Shown here: positions 20,236 through 28,854 of the stretch, piece after piece | Position numbering within the stretch: the first letter of the stretch is position 1 | How the letters are laid out: the number at the start of each line of letters is the position of its first letter | Assembly (NCBI RefSeq): GCF_020618475.1 | Contig: NZ_CP085335.1 | Location: 2,542,001 to 2,606,000, forward strand | Reading direction: 5' to 3' | Length of the DNA stretch: 64,000 nucleotides | From: Haladaptatus halobius | GTDB taxonomy: Archaea > Halobacteriota > Halobacteria > Halobacteriales > Haladaptataceae | The notes under the pieces: model-generated | Database searches by the model: none | What the model saw: the letters and a program-made list of their open reading frames with translations, nothing else | What the model was told of the DNA's origin: nothing | Position numbers and translations under genes: made by a program

Positions 20236-20685
20236 ATGGGGGAGCACGTTCTCGTTCCGCTCGACGGGTCGTCGGCTTCGGAGGCGGCGCTGGACTACGC
20301 GCTGACAATTCCCGACGTCGAGATCACCGTCATCACCGTCGTCAATCCGTTCGACACCGACTCGCTGTCGCCGGGCTACCAGTCGCCGCTGGGGAAGGCG
20401 GGGATGCCCGCCTACTCGCAGGAGTGGTATCAGAAGGAGTGGGACAGCGCGAAGGAACTGCACGAAGAACTGCGAAAGAGGGCGGACGAACGCGACGTTC
20501 CGTTCGAGAGCGTCGTCAAACTGGGGTCGCCGTCGAGGCAGATAATCGTATACGCCAAGGAGAACGACGTGGATCACATCGTCGTCGGAACGCGCGGTTC
20601 GGGGGACATATCGAACGTCCTCCTCGGTTCCATCGCCGAAAAAGTCGCGCGCCGCGCGCCGATGACGGTGACCATCGTTCGGTGA
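20236..20685 (+). CDS. Universal stress protein (UspA family)
   Basis: A 149-residue single-domain Usp. The ATP-binding pattern G-2x-G-9x-G-S is present as GTRGSGDISNVLLGSIAEKV and the N-terminal strand is HVLVPLDGSSASEAAL. Such proteins bind ATP and dimerise; the physiological target is unknown. It follows the PiT gene by 66 bases but has its own promoter. Confidence 0.95.
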   Translation: MGEHVLVPLDGSSASEAALDYALTIPDVEITVITVVNPFDTDSLSPGYQSPLGKAGMPAYSQEWYQKEWDSAKELHEELRKRADERDVPFESVVKLGSPSRQIIVYAKENDVDHIVVGTRGSGDISNVLLGSIAEKVARRAPMTVTIVR

Positions 20686-20742
20686 GGGGCCGTCTAGACA
20701 CGAAACCCTCAACCGACGGCGCTCGAATTTCCGTCGCGTTCC

Positions 20743-21330
20743 CTAGAACTCGCCGAGATTCGACTGGCCGCCACCCGACCCCGCCAGCGTCGCCGCCTTG
20801 TCGAGGGTGTTCCGGAACGTCGACTCCTGGCTCCGGTCGTAGAGGGTCGCCGCCGGATGGACGCAAACGAGCACGTCGCGCACCTCGCCGCCCAGTTCGG
20901 CGTTAGCTATCGTCCCGGCCTCGCGCGTCACCGCCACGTCGCGGTCGAGGAGGTGTTCGCTCGGCACTTTCCCGAGCGTGACGACCACGTCGGGGTCTAC
21001 TTGCGCTATCTCGTGTTCCAAATACTCCCGGCAGTTGTCGAGTTCCTCTTTCGTCGGGTCGCGGTTCTCCGGCGGGCGACAGCGCACGCAGTTCGTAATT
21101 CGAACGTCGGCGCGCGCGAGACCGTGGTCGCGCAACCCGCCGTCGAGCACCGACCCGCTTCTGCCGACGAACGGTTCGCCCTGTTCGTCCTCGCGCGCGC
21201 CCGGCCCTTCCCCGACGAAGAGGATGTCGGCGTCGTCCGGCCCGGTGCCGTTGACGATTCGGCTCCGGCAGTCGACCAACGCCGGACAGCGCGTACACTC
21301 GGTGACTTCCAGTCCCTCCATCGTACCCAT
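20743..21330 (-). CDS. Type-4 uracil-DNA glycosylase
   Basis: A 195-residue family 4 UDG, an iron-sulphur enzyme that removes uracil from DNA. Motif 1 is GEGPGAREDEQGEPFVGRSG, motif 2 is HPAATLYD, and cluster ligands are CTRCPALVDC and TNCVRCRPPENRDPT. It comes last in a DUF5786-DUF99-UDG run on the minus strand. A repair enzyme for cytosine deamination is notable here given the G:C to A:T character of the stop mutations in the window. Confidence 0.94.
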   Translation of the reverse strand: MGTMEGLEVTECTRCPALVDCRSRIVNGTGPDDADILFVGEGPGAREDEQGEPFVGRSGSVLDGGLRDHGLARADVRITNCVRCRPPENRDPTKEELDNCREYLEHEIAQVDPDVVVTLGKVPSEHLLDRDVAVTREAGTIANAELGGEVRDVLVCVHPAATLYDRSQESTFRNTLDKAATLAGSGGGQSNLGEF

Positions 21331-21354
21331 ATCCGGCGCAACGGGGAGGACGTA

Positions 21355-21915
21355 TTAAATCTCCCCGGCCTGCCACTCGTCGGCGGCGCGCGCGGCCATG
21401 CGCGCGACTCGGAGCGGTTCGGGTCGGCCGCCCTCCGGCGTGAACGCCCTGACCACGTCGTGGGCCTCTCGCTCGTCCGCGCCCACGCACCTGACGAAGA
21501 CCGTCTGGTCGTTGACCGCGAGTTCGCGCCGCGCCGGCTGTCCGCGGTAGATGTCGCGCCGCCGGTCGAGTTCGTCGCCGGAGAACTCGGCTTCGAGCGA
21601 ATTTCGGAGGCCGTCGCTCTCCTCGAACGTGACGGAGATGACGGGGCGGTCGATGGCGTCGCGGACGCGGTGCATATCGAGCACGTTGTACCACGCCAGC
21701 GCGATGCCGCTGACGAGGACGTAGCGCACGTCTTCGCGGTCGAGACGCTCCGCGAGGTCGATAATCGAATCGGTCACATCCGTCCCGCCGACCGTACAGG
21801 TTCCGAAAATGAAGCCGTCGACGACCCTGCTCGCGCGCGCGACGACGCCTGCGAGCGTGCTGGTCGTTCCGTCGTACGATTCCGCGACCCCGAGCGCACG
21901 GACGCCGGGTTTCAC
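21355..21915 (-). CDS. DUF99 family protein (endonuclease V-like fold)
   Basis: A 186-residue DUF99 protein. The family is related to endonuclease V by fold, but activity is not established. Typical elements: MKPGVRALGVAESY at the start, GFIFGTCTVGGTDVTDSII, and VRYVLVSGIALAWYNV. Stop-to-start distance to the UDG gene is 24 bases and one base separates it from the DUF5786 gene, so the three form an operon. Confidence 0.9.
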   Translation of the reverse strand: MKPGVRALGVAESYDGTTSTLAGVVARASRVVDGFIFGTCTVGGTDVTDSIIDLAERLDREDVRYVLVSGIALAWYNVLDMHRVRDAIDRPVISVTFEESDGLRNSLEAEFSGDELDRRRDIYRGQPARRELAVNDQTVFVRCVGADEREAHDVVRAFTPEGGRPEPLRVARMAARAADEWQAGEI

Positions 21916-21916
21916 G

Positions 21917-22096
21917 CTACTCGTCGTCTTTGATGTCCGAGAGGCGGTCTAAGAGTTCGTCGTTCGACGCGCCGATCTCGAAGTCGACGCTCCCCTCGTG
22001 GTTGTGTTCCGACGTGTTTACGCCGCTGTCGTCGTCCAGGTCGGCGTCGTACTCTCGATTCTCTTGTTCGGATTCGTCGTAGCTCCCAAAACCCAT
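21917..22096 (-). CDS. DUF5786 family small acidic protein
   Basis: A 59-residue acidic protein beginning MGFGSYDESEQENREYD and ending ELLDRLSDIKDDE. The N-terminal GFGSYDESEQ signature is that of the haloarchaeal DUF5786 family; function unknown. ATG 22096 is chosen over one three codons upstream because the family starts MGFGSY. First gene of the operon with DUF99 and UDG. Confidence 0.85.
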   Translation of the reverse strand: MGFGSYDESEQENREYDADLDDDSGVNTSEHNHEGSVDFEIGASNDELLDRLSDIKDDE

Positions 22097-22179
22097 GTGT
22101 ATCACACGATACGGACTTCGGATACTAAAATTGCTCGCCGACCATCACATCTTTGGTACGGGGGGCGAAACGGGTCACT

Positions 22180-22788
22180 ATGCGAGTCGTCAACGTCACT
22201 GCCGACGCGGAGACGTTCACGTGCAACGCCTACCTCGCGCTCGGCGACCGTCCCGTCCTCGTGGACGCCGGGGCGATGGACGGCGTCGTGGACGCGATAC
22301 GCGACCACACCGACGCGCTCGACGCCGTGGTGCTTACCCACCAGCACGGCGACCACGTCCAGCAACTCGACGCCGTGCTGGACGCGTTCGACGCCGACCT
22401 CGCCGCCTACGACTCCCACCCCCGCCGCGACACCGCGCTCGAAGACGGCGACACCCTCGAAATCGGCGACGAGGAGTTCGAGGTCGTCCACACGCCGGGA
22501 CACGCGGACGACCACGTCGCCTTCGTCAGCGACTCGACCATCTTCAGTGGCGACGTGGTCGTCCACGACGACGGCGCGTTCGACTACGGGAGTTTCGGAC
22601 GCACCGACATGCCCGGCCAGTCCCGGGAGGAGCTGATAGCGAGCATCCGCGAGATACTCGGCAGACTGTCCAACCCGGTGGAGCACATGTACGCGGGCCA
22701 CGGCGGCGAGTTCCACGGGGACGTTCGGGACGTCGTCGAAACCGCGCTCGAACGCGCCGAGAAGCGCGAACCGAAGTACCCCGAGTGA
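22180..22788 (+). CDS. Metallo-beta-lactamase fold hydrolase
   Basis: A 202-residue MBL-fold hydrolase. The metal motif HxHxDH is in VVLTHQHGDHVQQ; further ligands are in HTPGHADDHV, FSGDVVV and YAGHGGEFHG. The size and motifs resemble small glyoxalase II-like enzymes, but the substrate is unknown. ATG 22180 (MRVVNVTADA) is preferred to an upstream start at 22153. Confidence 0.9.
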   Translation: MRVVNVTADAETFTCNAYLALGDRPVLVDAGAMDGVVDAIRDHTDALDAVVLTHQHGDHVQQLDAVLDAFDADLAAYDSHPRRDTALEDGDTLEIGDEEFEVVHTPGHADDHVAFVSDSTIFSGDVVVHDDGAFDYGSFGRTDMPGQSREELIASIREILGRLSNPVEHMYAGHGGEFHGDVRDVVETALERAEKREPKYPE

Positions 22789-22895
22789 CCGCCGACCGAA
22801 CTGACTCCGCCGTCGACTTCCGTCTCGTCCGCCGATTTCCACCTCGCCGTCTCCGTAACCGCGACTCGGCGTACCCATCCGCGTTACCGCGAGGA

Positions 22896-22910
22896 GTGGC
22901 TTTAAGCCAC
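22896..22910 (+). promoter_or_regulatory. Palindrome overlapping the TATA box of the DUF1611 gene
   Basis: GTGGCTTTAAGCCAC is a perfect palindrome with 7-base arms round one T. Its CTTTAAG core is also the TATA box, centred 28 bases before ATG 22931. A protein bound here would block TBP, so this is a strong candidate operator for the DUF1611-epimerase operon. Confidence 0.55.
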
Positions 22911-22930
22911 CCTGCCACCACCGCACACGC

Positions 22931-23944
22931 ATGCAGGTGGCCATACTCGCCCACGAGAAGTTCCCCGACCGCGCGAAGACGGCGGTCGGTATCCTGCGCT
23001 ACGCCGACTACGACGTGGTCGCCGTGCTCGACCGCGACCGCCCCGGCGAGCGCGTCGGCGACTATCTTCCGGACGTACAGGACGCCCCCGTCGTCGCCAG
23101 GATGGACGAAGTGCCGGACGTGGACGCGCTCGTCGTCGGTATCGCCCCCATCGGTGGCGGCTTCGACGAATCGTGGCGCTCCGACGTTCGAACCGCGCTG
23201 GAACGCGGCTGCAACCTCGTCTCCGGACTGCACTACTTCCTCGAAGACGACGAGGAGTTTGCCCGACTCGCCGAGGCGAACGGCTGCGATATCTGGGACG
23301 TGCGGAAACCGCGCGACGACCTCACCGTCAGCCGAGGCGTGGCGAAGGACGTGGACGCGGAGGTCGTGCTCACGGTCGGCACTGACTGTTCCGTGGGGAA
23401 GATGACCGCGACCCTCGAACTGCTGGAAGCCGCCCGAGAGCGGGGCGTCGACGCTGGCTTCGTCCCGACCGGCCAGACTGGAATCATGATAGACGGGTGG
23501 GGAAACCCGATCGACCGCGTGGTGAGCGACTTCACCGCCGGGGCGGTCGAGGAGATGATTCTGGAGCGCGGCGACGACTACGACTACCTCTTCGTGGAGG
23601 GGCAGGGAAGCATCGTCCACCCCGCCTACTCCGCCGTGACCTGCGGCATCCTCCACGGCTCGATGGCCGATAAACTCGTCCTCTGTCACGAGGCGGGCAA
23701 GGAGGTCATCCACGGGTACGAGTCCTTCCCCCTGCCGCCGATTCCGGAGTACATCTCGCTCTACGAAGACCTCGCCCGGCCGGTTCACGAGACGGAGGTC
23801 GTCGCCGGAGCCATCAACACCTCGGGAATCGAGGACGACGACGACGCCCGCGACGCGGTTCGGTCGTACGAATCCGCCCTCGGCGCGCCTGCGACCGACC
23901 CGGTTCGCCACGACGCCGACGATGCGCTGGAGGCGATACTGTGA
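22931..23944 (+). CDS. DUF1611 family protein, DgcN-like D-glutamate N-acetyltransferase
   Basis: A 337-residue DUF1611 protein. It has a P-loop-like motif GTDCSVGKMT at about residue 150, then GFVPTGQTGIMIDGWG and FVEGQGSIVHP, and an N-terminal Rossmann-like domain. A family member, DgcN, acetylates D-glutamate in marine bacteria and haloarchaea and works with the enolase-superfamily racemase DgcA. Here the partner gene overlaps by four bases, so the same pair is inferred. An alternative reading of the family is an NAD-dependent epimerase/dehydratase-like or P-loop enzyme of other substrate range. Confidence 0.82.
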   Translation: MQVAILAHEKFPDRAKTAVGILRYADYDVVAVLDRDRPGERVGDYLPDVQDAPVVARMDEVPDVDALVVGIAPIGGGFDESWRSDVRTALERGCNLVSGLHYFLEDDEEFARLAEANGCDIWDVRKPRDDLTVSRGVAKDVDAEVVLTVGTDCSVGKMTATLELLEAARERGVDAGFVPTGQTGIMIDGWGNPIDRVVSDFTAGAVEEMILERGDDYDYLFVEGQGSIVHPAYSAVTCGILHGSMADKLVLCHEAGKEVIHGYESFPLPPIPEYISLYEDLARPVHETEVVAGAINTSGIEDDDDARDAVRSYESALGAPATDPVRHDADDALEAIL

Positions 23945-24975
23945 CTCTCTCGACCTCGTTCGAGCGACTCTCCCTCCCGCTCGAACACGCGTTCACCATC
24001 TCGCGGGGCACCCAAACCACCGCCGAGAACGTTGTCGTCCGCATCGAGGACGACGCCGGGAACGTCGGCGTCGGCGGGGCGGCCCCCTCCGAACACTACG
24101 GCGAGACGGCGGCGACGGTCGAGGCGGTCTTGCCCGACCTGCTCGACGTGGTCGAATCCGTGGACGATCCCCACGCCCTCGGCCGAATCGAGCGCGAGAT
24201 GCGCAAGACGGTGAACCGAAACCCGGCGGCGCGATGCGCAGTGAGCATCGCGCTCCACGACCTTGTGGCGAAGCGCGCCGACCTCCCCCTCTATCGGTAT
24301 TGGGGACTCGACCCCGCTGACGGCGTCGAAACCTCGTTCACCATCGGCATCGACGCGACCGAAGTGATGCGCGAGAAGACCGAGGAGGCGGTCGAAGCCG
24401 GATACAGGACGCTGAAGGTGAAAGTCGGCACCGACCGCGACGAGGAGATCATCGGGACGATTCGGGACGCCGCCCCCGACGCGACGATTCGGGTGGACGC
24501 GAATCAGGCGTGGAGTCCTCGCGAAGCGGTTCGGAAAATCGACGCGCTCGCCGACTACAACGTGGAGTTCGTCGAACAGCCGGTTCCGGCCGAGAATCCC
24601 GAGGGGATGCGGTTCGTCCGGGAGCGCGCCGTCCTCCCCATCGCGGCCGACGAATCCTGCGTGACGCTCGAAGATGTACCGCGAATCGCCGGAAAAGCCG
24701 ATATCGCCAACCTGAAACTGATGAAGTGCGGCGGTCTCCGCGAAGCGATGCGGATGATCCACACCGCGAGAGCCCACGGGTTGGAGGTCATGCTCGGCTG
24801 TATGATCGAGAGCAACGCCAGCATCGCCGCGGCCTGCCACCTCGCGCCCCTGCTCGACTACGCCGACGTGGACGGGTCGCTCCTGCTCGCCGAAGACGAG
24901 TACGAGGGCGTCCCGATGCCGAACGGGCGAATCGACCTCGGAACCGGACGGCCGGGAACCGGTGCGCGCAGGTGA
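23941..24975 (+). CDS. Enolase-superfamily dipeptide epimerase / N-acetyl-D-glutamate racemase (DgcA-like)
   Basis: A 344-residue enolase-superfamily enzyme of the muconate-lactonising/dipeptide-epimerase group. The catalytic lysine pair region is TLKVKVG, metal ligands lie in RVDANQAW, FVEQPVP and AADESC, and the second lysine in LKLMKCGGL. It starts at GTG 23941, overlapping the DUF1611 stop (GTGA), so translation is coupled. With DUF1611 it should racemise N-acetyl-D-Glu to the L form; an L-Ala-D/L-Glu epimerase is the alternative. Confidence 0.88.
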   Translation: MTLSTSFERLSLPLEHAFTISRGTQTTAENVVVRIEDDAGNVGVGGAAPSEHYGETAATVEAVLPDLLDVVESVDDPHALGRIEREMRKTVNRNPAARCAVSIALHDLVAKRADLPLYRYWGLDPADGVETSFTIGIDATEVMREKTEEAVEAGYRTLKVKVGTDRDEEIIGTIRDAAPDATIRVDANQAWSPREAVRKIDALADYNVEFVEQPVPAENPEGMRFVRERAVLPIAADESCVTLEDVPRIAGKADIANLKLMKCGGLREAMRMIHTARAHGLEVMLGCMIESNASIAAACHLAPLLDYADVDGSLLLAEDEYEGVPMPNGRIDLGTGRPGTGARR

Positions 24976-24982
24976 TCGGCCG

Positions 24983-25747
24983 TCAGAGTTTCCCCACCCT
25001 CTCCGCGCGAAAGCCGACCATCTCGTCGTATCCGTCGGTGGACATCAATACCGGGTAGAATGGGCGGTCGGCGCGCAACTCCTCGCCCACCGTTCGAGCA
25101 AACACCGCTCCCTCCTCGACGCGGACGAAGTTCTCGCCGACGAACTCGTAGTCGCGCCCCATCACGGCGTCGAACACGCGATACAGTTCGGGCGTCCCTT
25201 CCTCCGAGAGCGCATCGAGCGCGCCCATGGAGCCGAGGGCGTTGCGGAGGACGCGCTCCGCGTTCCGCGCCGCTCGCTCGGTACCGCGAAGTCCGCACTC
25301 GACCGCCACGCCGTCGACGTGGTCGACGAGACCTCCGGCGACGTAGCTGATGTCCACCACGCGACCGACGTCGGTCGCCCGCACGAGTCGTTTCGTCCGG
25401 TCGTTCAGCCGCGAGACCAGCGCGAACGGATCGGGGTGGGAGCGCGTCGAGTGAAAGTCGAGAACGGCGCAGTCGCGCAGTTCCGACAGGAGCGCCGCCG
25501 CAAGTCGAGACTCGTGCGTCGCTCCGTTGGGGTCGCCCGGAAACGCGCGATTCAGGTCTTCGTCGACGTACCGGGCGTTCGCCGCGATAGCTTCCTCGTT
25601 GGCGACGACGAACCTGACGGGGCGTTCGAACGCGGGCGTCTCGGCCAGCATGCGCTCGATAGCGGTCTCGCCGCACGGTTCGTCGCCGTGGAGGCACGCG
25701 ACGACCGCGAGTTCGGGCGTGCCATCGCCGACAGTTCTAACGCGCAT
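24983..25747 (-). CDS. Succinylglutamate desuccinylase/aspartoacylase family (M14) protein
   Basis: A 254-residue zinc-dependent deacylase of the AstE/AspA group. Zinc ligands are in LHGDEPCGE (HxxE) and the third His in LDFHSTRSHPD. These enzymes remove acyl groups from N-acyl amino acids. It lies tail to tail with the epimerase gene seven bases away, so it could supply the last step (release of L-glutamate from N-acetyl-L-glutamate); this is inference from position. Confidence 0.88.
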   Translation of the reverse strand: MRVRTVGDGTPELAVVACLHGDEPCGETAIERMLAETPAFERPVRFVVANEEAIAANARYVDEDLNRAFPGDPNGATHESRLAAALLSELRDCAVLDFHSTRSHPDPFALVSRLNDRTKRLVRATDVGRVVDISYVAGGLVDHVDGVAVECGLRGTERAARNAERVLRNALGSMGALDALSEEGTPELYRVFDAVMGRDYEFVGENFVRVEEGAVFARTVGEELRADRPFYPVLMSTDGYDEMVGFRAERVGKL

Positions 25748-25797
25748 CGATGGCGGGTAGCACGCAGACCGCCGACTTGAGACTGTGGTTTCTCCGG

Positions 25798-26043
25798 TCA
25801 GGCGTCGCGGGTGCGCAGCCGAATTTCCTTGTCGGTTATCTCGTCGATGGCGTCGGGCGGAAGCGGGTGGACGTCCTTCGACTTGTCGCCCCAGCCGAGC
25901 AGCACCCTGTACTCGTTCACGAGGCTCGGATCGGGGTCGATGTACGCCGTGCCGTCGGTCACCCGAGCGACGATGCCGATCTTCTGGTCGTCCACGTTGA
26001 ACACCGGTTTCCCTTCGTCGTCGTCTGTCAGTGTGTGGCGCAT
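25798..26043 (-). CDS. Small PRC-barrel-like protein
   Basis: An 81-residue beta-rich acidic protein, MRHTLTDDDEGKPVFNVDDQ, with IGIVARVTDGTAYIDP and a C-terminal DEITDKEIRLRTRDA. The pattern matches haloarchaeal PRC-barrel-type proteins, which are proposed RNA- or protein-binding modules. Function unknown. Confidence 0.7.
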   Translation of the reverse strand: MRHTLTDDDEGKPVFNVDDQKIGIVARVTDGTAYIDPDPSLVNEYRVLLGWGDKSKDVHPLPPDAIDEITDKEIRLRTRDA

Positions 26044-26115
26044 ACGTGCCGTTCGCTCGCCGGGACTATGAGGGTGATTGCCGAGAAGTCGTCGTCTGGT
26101 CAGCGTCGGTACGGC

Positions 26116-27548
26116 TTACTCGCCGGTAGATTCGTCGCTCGCCGTGAACCGAACCGTATCTTCGGCGACCTGCCATATCTGCCGTGCGACGATCTTCAGG
26201 TCGAACCAGAACGACTGACGGCGGATGTACTCCAAGTCATACCGGAGCTTCGTCGTCGGGCTCGTGCTCTTGGCGTCGTGAATCTGGGCCAGTCCGGTGA
26301 GCCCGGGTTTGACGAACCACCGCTTTCGCCACGTCTTCGTCTCCGGCTCCAGCAGGGGCTCCTCTTCCGTCCAGACGGCGCGTGGGCCGACGACGCTCAT
26401 CTTCCCCGTGAGTATCGTCCAGAGCTGCGGAATCTCGTCGAGGTGGGTCTTCCGGAGCATCCGACCGACTCGCGTGATGCGGTCGTTGTCCTCGTCTTCC
26501 TCGGGTTCCGCCGACTCGCTGTCGGGGAGCATCGTCCGGAACTTGTACACCGGGAATGTATCGCCGAGTTCCGCCGTCCGCTCCTGGCTGTAGAAAACCG
26601 GCCCCGGACTGTCGAGTTTGATGGCGAGCGCGATGACGACGAGGATGGGCGCGAACACCGCGAGGCTCACGACCGTGAAGGCCACGTCGAAGATGCGCTT
26701 GAATAGGTAGTCCTGTCAGTCCCACAGTTCGAGGGCGATGTCGACCAGTTCGTCGGTGTCCGTCGTCTCCGACCTCGTGAGCACGCTGTCCGTGTGTTCG
26801 CGATGGGCCATCGCGGTCACGCCGTGTTTGTAGCAGGTGTCGAGCGCGCTGAAGAACTCGGCCCGGTCGGAGGTCGAGAAGGCGAATATCGTGGTGTTGA
26901 TGTCGTTCTCGACGAGCACCTCTTCCAACCGGGAGAGGCCGCCGAGACGGTCGACCCCGGAGAACGGTTGTTCGCCCCAATCGTCGGCGACGGGTGGTTC
27001 GTTCTTTCTCCCTTCGATTTCGTACCTGTTCGGCGGGGAGACGTACCCCAACACCGGGATGCTGGTGGTCTCAAGGACGGAGCCGATCTGGTCGATATCG
27101 TCGCCGACGAAGATGGCGCGCTGAGTATCGCCGACGGGAGGACGGCGAATCGTGATGAACCAGAGCGGAAGGGAGAGGCCGAGCAGCGCCATGACGACGA
27201 TGAGCGTCGAACGTGGCAGTCGGTAGGTGTAATCGAAGTAACCGATGGTGGCGAGCGCGAAACACGCCGTCAGCACCCGTTTTTCGGTGACGAAGATGAT
27301 ATCCAGGATTCGCCGGAGACGGGGCTTGAATAGGGGAACGAGGCTGGCGGTCACGACCGTCGCGGTCGTGAGACCGTGATGGTAAGGCGCTCCGCGGTGA
27401 GCATCTGCGACTCTAGCTGGCTGACGACGGGGAGGAACGTCGTCGAAACCTGCTGAACGGTGGCGTTGTTCGCGAGTAAGACGGCGAGGACGACGGTCAG
27501 AACGGTACCACCGACGCTCGCCAGTCGATAACGGAGACCGAAGACCAT
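26116..27548 (-). pseudogene. Polyprenyl-phosphate sugar-1-phosphate transferase, disrupted
   Basis: Bacterial sugar transferase (WbaP-like) that would load the first sugar of a surface glycan onto a lipid carrier. ATG 27548 (MVFGLRYRLASV) lies about 25 bases after a TATA-like box, and the frame gives two membrane helices. An indel near 27370 shifts into the frame VVTASLVPLFKPRLRRILD with more helices and a Rossmann-like region. At 26716-26718 TGA replaces a Trp expected in LWD-W-QDYLFKR; the catalytic domain then continues intact (SPGPVFYSQERTAELG, VYKFRTM, LRKTHLDEIPQLWTIL, KPGLTGLAQI) to 26116. Confidence 0.8.
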
Positions 27549-27788
27549 TTGCTGAGTAAGGGCCGGATCACTGTATAAATCCTGCATGCCGATAATTTTA
27601 ATAAGAGTTCTAATATCATTCTAAGATGTTGCTATCTCTATTATGTAGATAGGATATCGTGAAATAAGAAACAGCTACCGTATCGTAGACCGCGTCCGTC
27701 GACGTGCTGATTGCCGTCTCCGTCGTCTCGGTGCGTCGAACGACGTTCCGAAGATACGATGCAACCGTAGGGGGTGGCTCAAACCGCG

Positions 27789-27905
27789 TTAGAGCGCGAG
27801 GAAGACGACGCACCAAAGGGAAAGAGAGAGCATGGTGGCGAAACAGATACCCTTCCAGAGGTCGGTGAATTCGGATATCGTCTATTCGAGTTCGGCCTTA
27901 GCCAT
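27789..27905 (-). pseudogene. Small membrane protein with early amber codon
   Basis: ATG 27905 opens MAKAELE, then TAG at 27882-27884, then TISEFTDLWKGICFATMLSL and SLWCVVFLAL to TAA at 27789. The hydrophobic single helix and the tidy ends look like a real 38-residue membrane protein with a CAG-to-TAG change at codon 8. The surrounding 27.6-28.0 kb is AT-rich and otherwise empty. The family is not recognised with certainty. Confidence 0.35.
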
Positions 27906-28002
27906 CACCTATCGATATATTACGAACGTAAATACTGTCGGATTAGAAGATACAGTCTTTATATGGAGGCGCCGTATCGCCGAGTCGAATCGAACTCCCC
28001 CG

Positions 28003-28500
28003 CTACAGCCGGCGCTTTTGATACTCGCCCGATATCGTGGCGGCCAGAATCTAGAACACGAACGCGATTTTCGCGTTGTATAATTCGGATTCCAGAACGA
28101 GTACGCCGCGATACCGAGTAGTCCAGCTAGCGTCCCGGCGACGAGGAGCGTCCCGGTCGAGCGCGCCCGAATGAGTCGCCAGCCGTAGTAGCCGACGACG
28201 GTTATCGTCCCGGTGTACAGCGCGAAACCAAGCAGTCCGGTCTCGGTCAGCAACACGAGGTAGGTGTTGTATATAAGACGAGGATGAGCGTACCCGTCGG
28301 GAACCGGCAATCCGTACTCCTCCGCGACGTGGACGAAGTTCATGCCGCCGATGCCGACGATGGGATGAGAGGCAAACACGTCGAGCGTGACGGCGTACTG
28401 TTGGAATCGAACCCCCAGGTGTTTCGTGGAGAATAGCGGAAACGAGACTTCTGTGGTGGTCCTGTCGCCGCCGGTCGTCTCGGTTGCGTTCTGCGTCGTG
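28003..28500 (-). pseudogene. O-antigen ligase-like (Wzy) protein, 3' fragment
   Basis: The C-terminal part of an O-antigen ligase/polymerase: LFSTKHLGVRFQQYAVTLD, VFASHPIVGIGGMNFVHVAE, YGLPVPDGYAHPRLIYNTYL, then transmembrane segments LLTETGLLGFALYTGTITVV. A one-base loss near 28083 shifts the frame, after which NAKIAFVF meets TAG at 28051-28053 (Trp expected) before ILAATISGEYQKRRL and the proper stop at 28003. The N-terminal two thirds are gone; the fragment abuts a sulfatase fragment on the other strand. Confidence 0.75.
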
Positions 28501-28731
28501 GTCGTCTCGGCCGACCACGGCGAATTCCTCGGCGAGCGCCTGTTTCCGACGCCGGTTCAAATCTACGGCCACTCGGACGGCGTGTACATGGAAGAGTTCG
28601 TGAAAGTACCGTAGTTCGTCACGCAGAACGGGGAGCACAAGGATATTCGCGGGAAACCGCCGGTCGAGGCCAAATCATACGACGACTCCGCGGTCGAACA
28701 GCAGCTCCGCGACCTCGGCTACAGGATGTGA
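28498..28731 (+). pseudogene. Sulfatase/phosphoglycerol-transferase family, 3' fragment
   Basis: The C-terminal end of an alkaline-phosphatase-superfamily sulfatase: VVSADHGEFLGERLFPTPV (the metal-binding D-H-G motif), then YGHSDGVYMEEFVKVP, TAG at 28612-28614 where Trp is expected, then FVTQNGEHKDIRGKPP and the typical final LRDLGYRM before TGA 28729-28731. No N-terminal catalytic part is present. Such genes are usual members of haloarchaeal surface-glycan loci. Confidence 0.75.
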
Positions 28732-28854
28732 GCCGCGGCGACGCGGAAGCGCGAGATGACGAACCAAGTAAATAAACGCCCGGAGAGGACGGTTTTCTAA
28801 CAGGAGAGCGACGAAACCGAACCACCTTTCTTCCCCGCCCGACCCCCCTTTGAC

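Noticed and set aside
26716..26718. TGA at an expected Trp codon as evidence of UGA recoding or selenocysteine
   Set aside because: Other genes here have TAG at Trp sites, intact genes end in TGA normally, no SECIS-like element is evident, and the same gene also has a frameshift. Mutation explains it.
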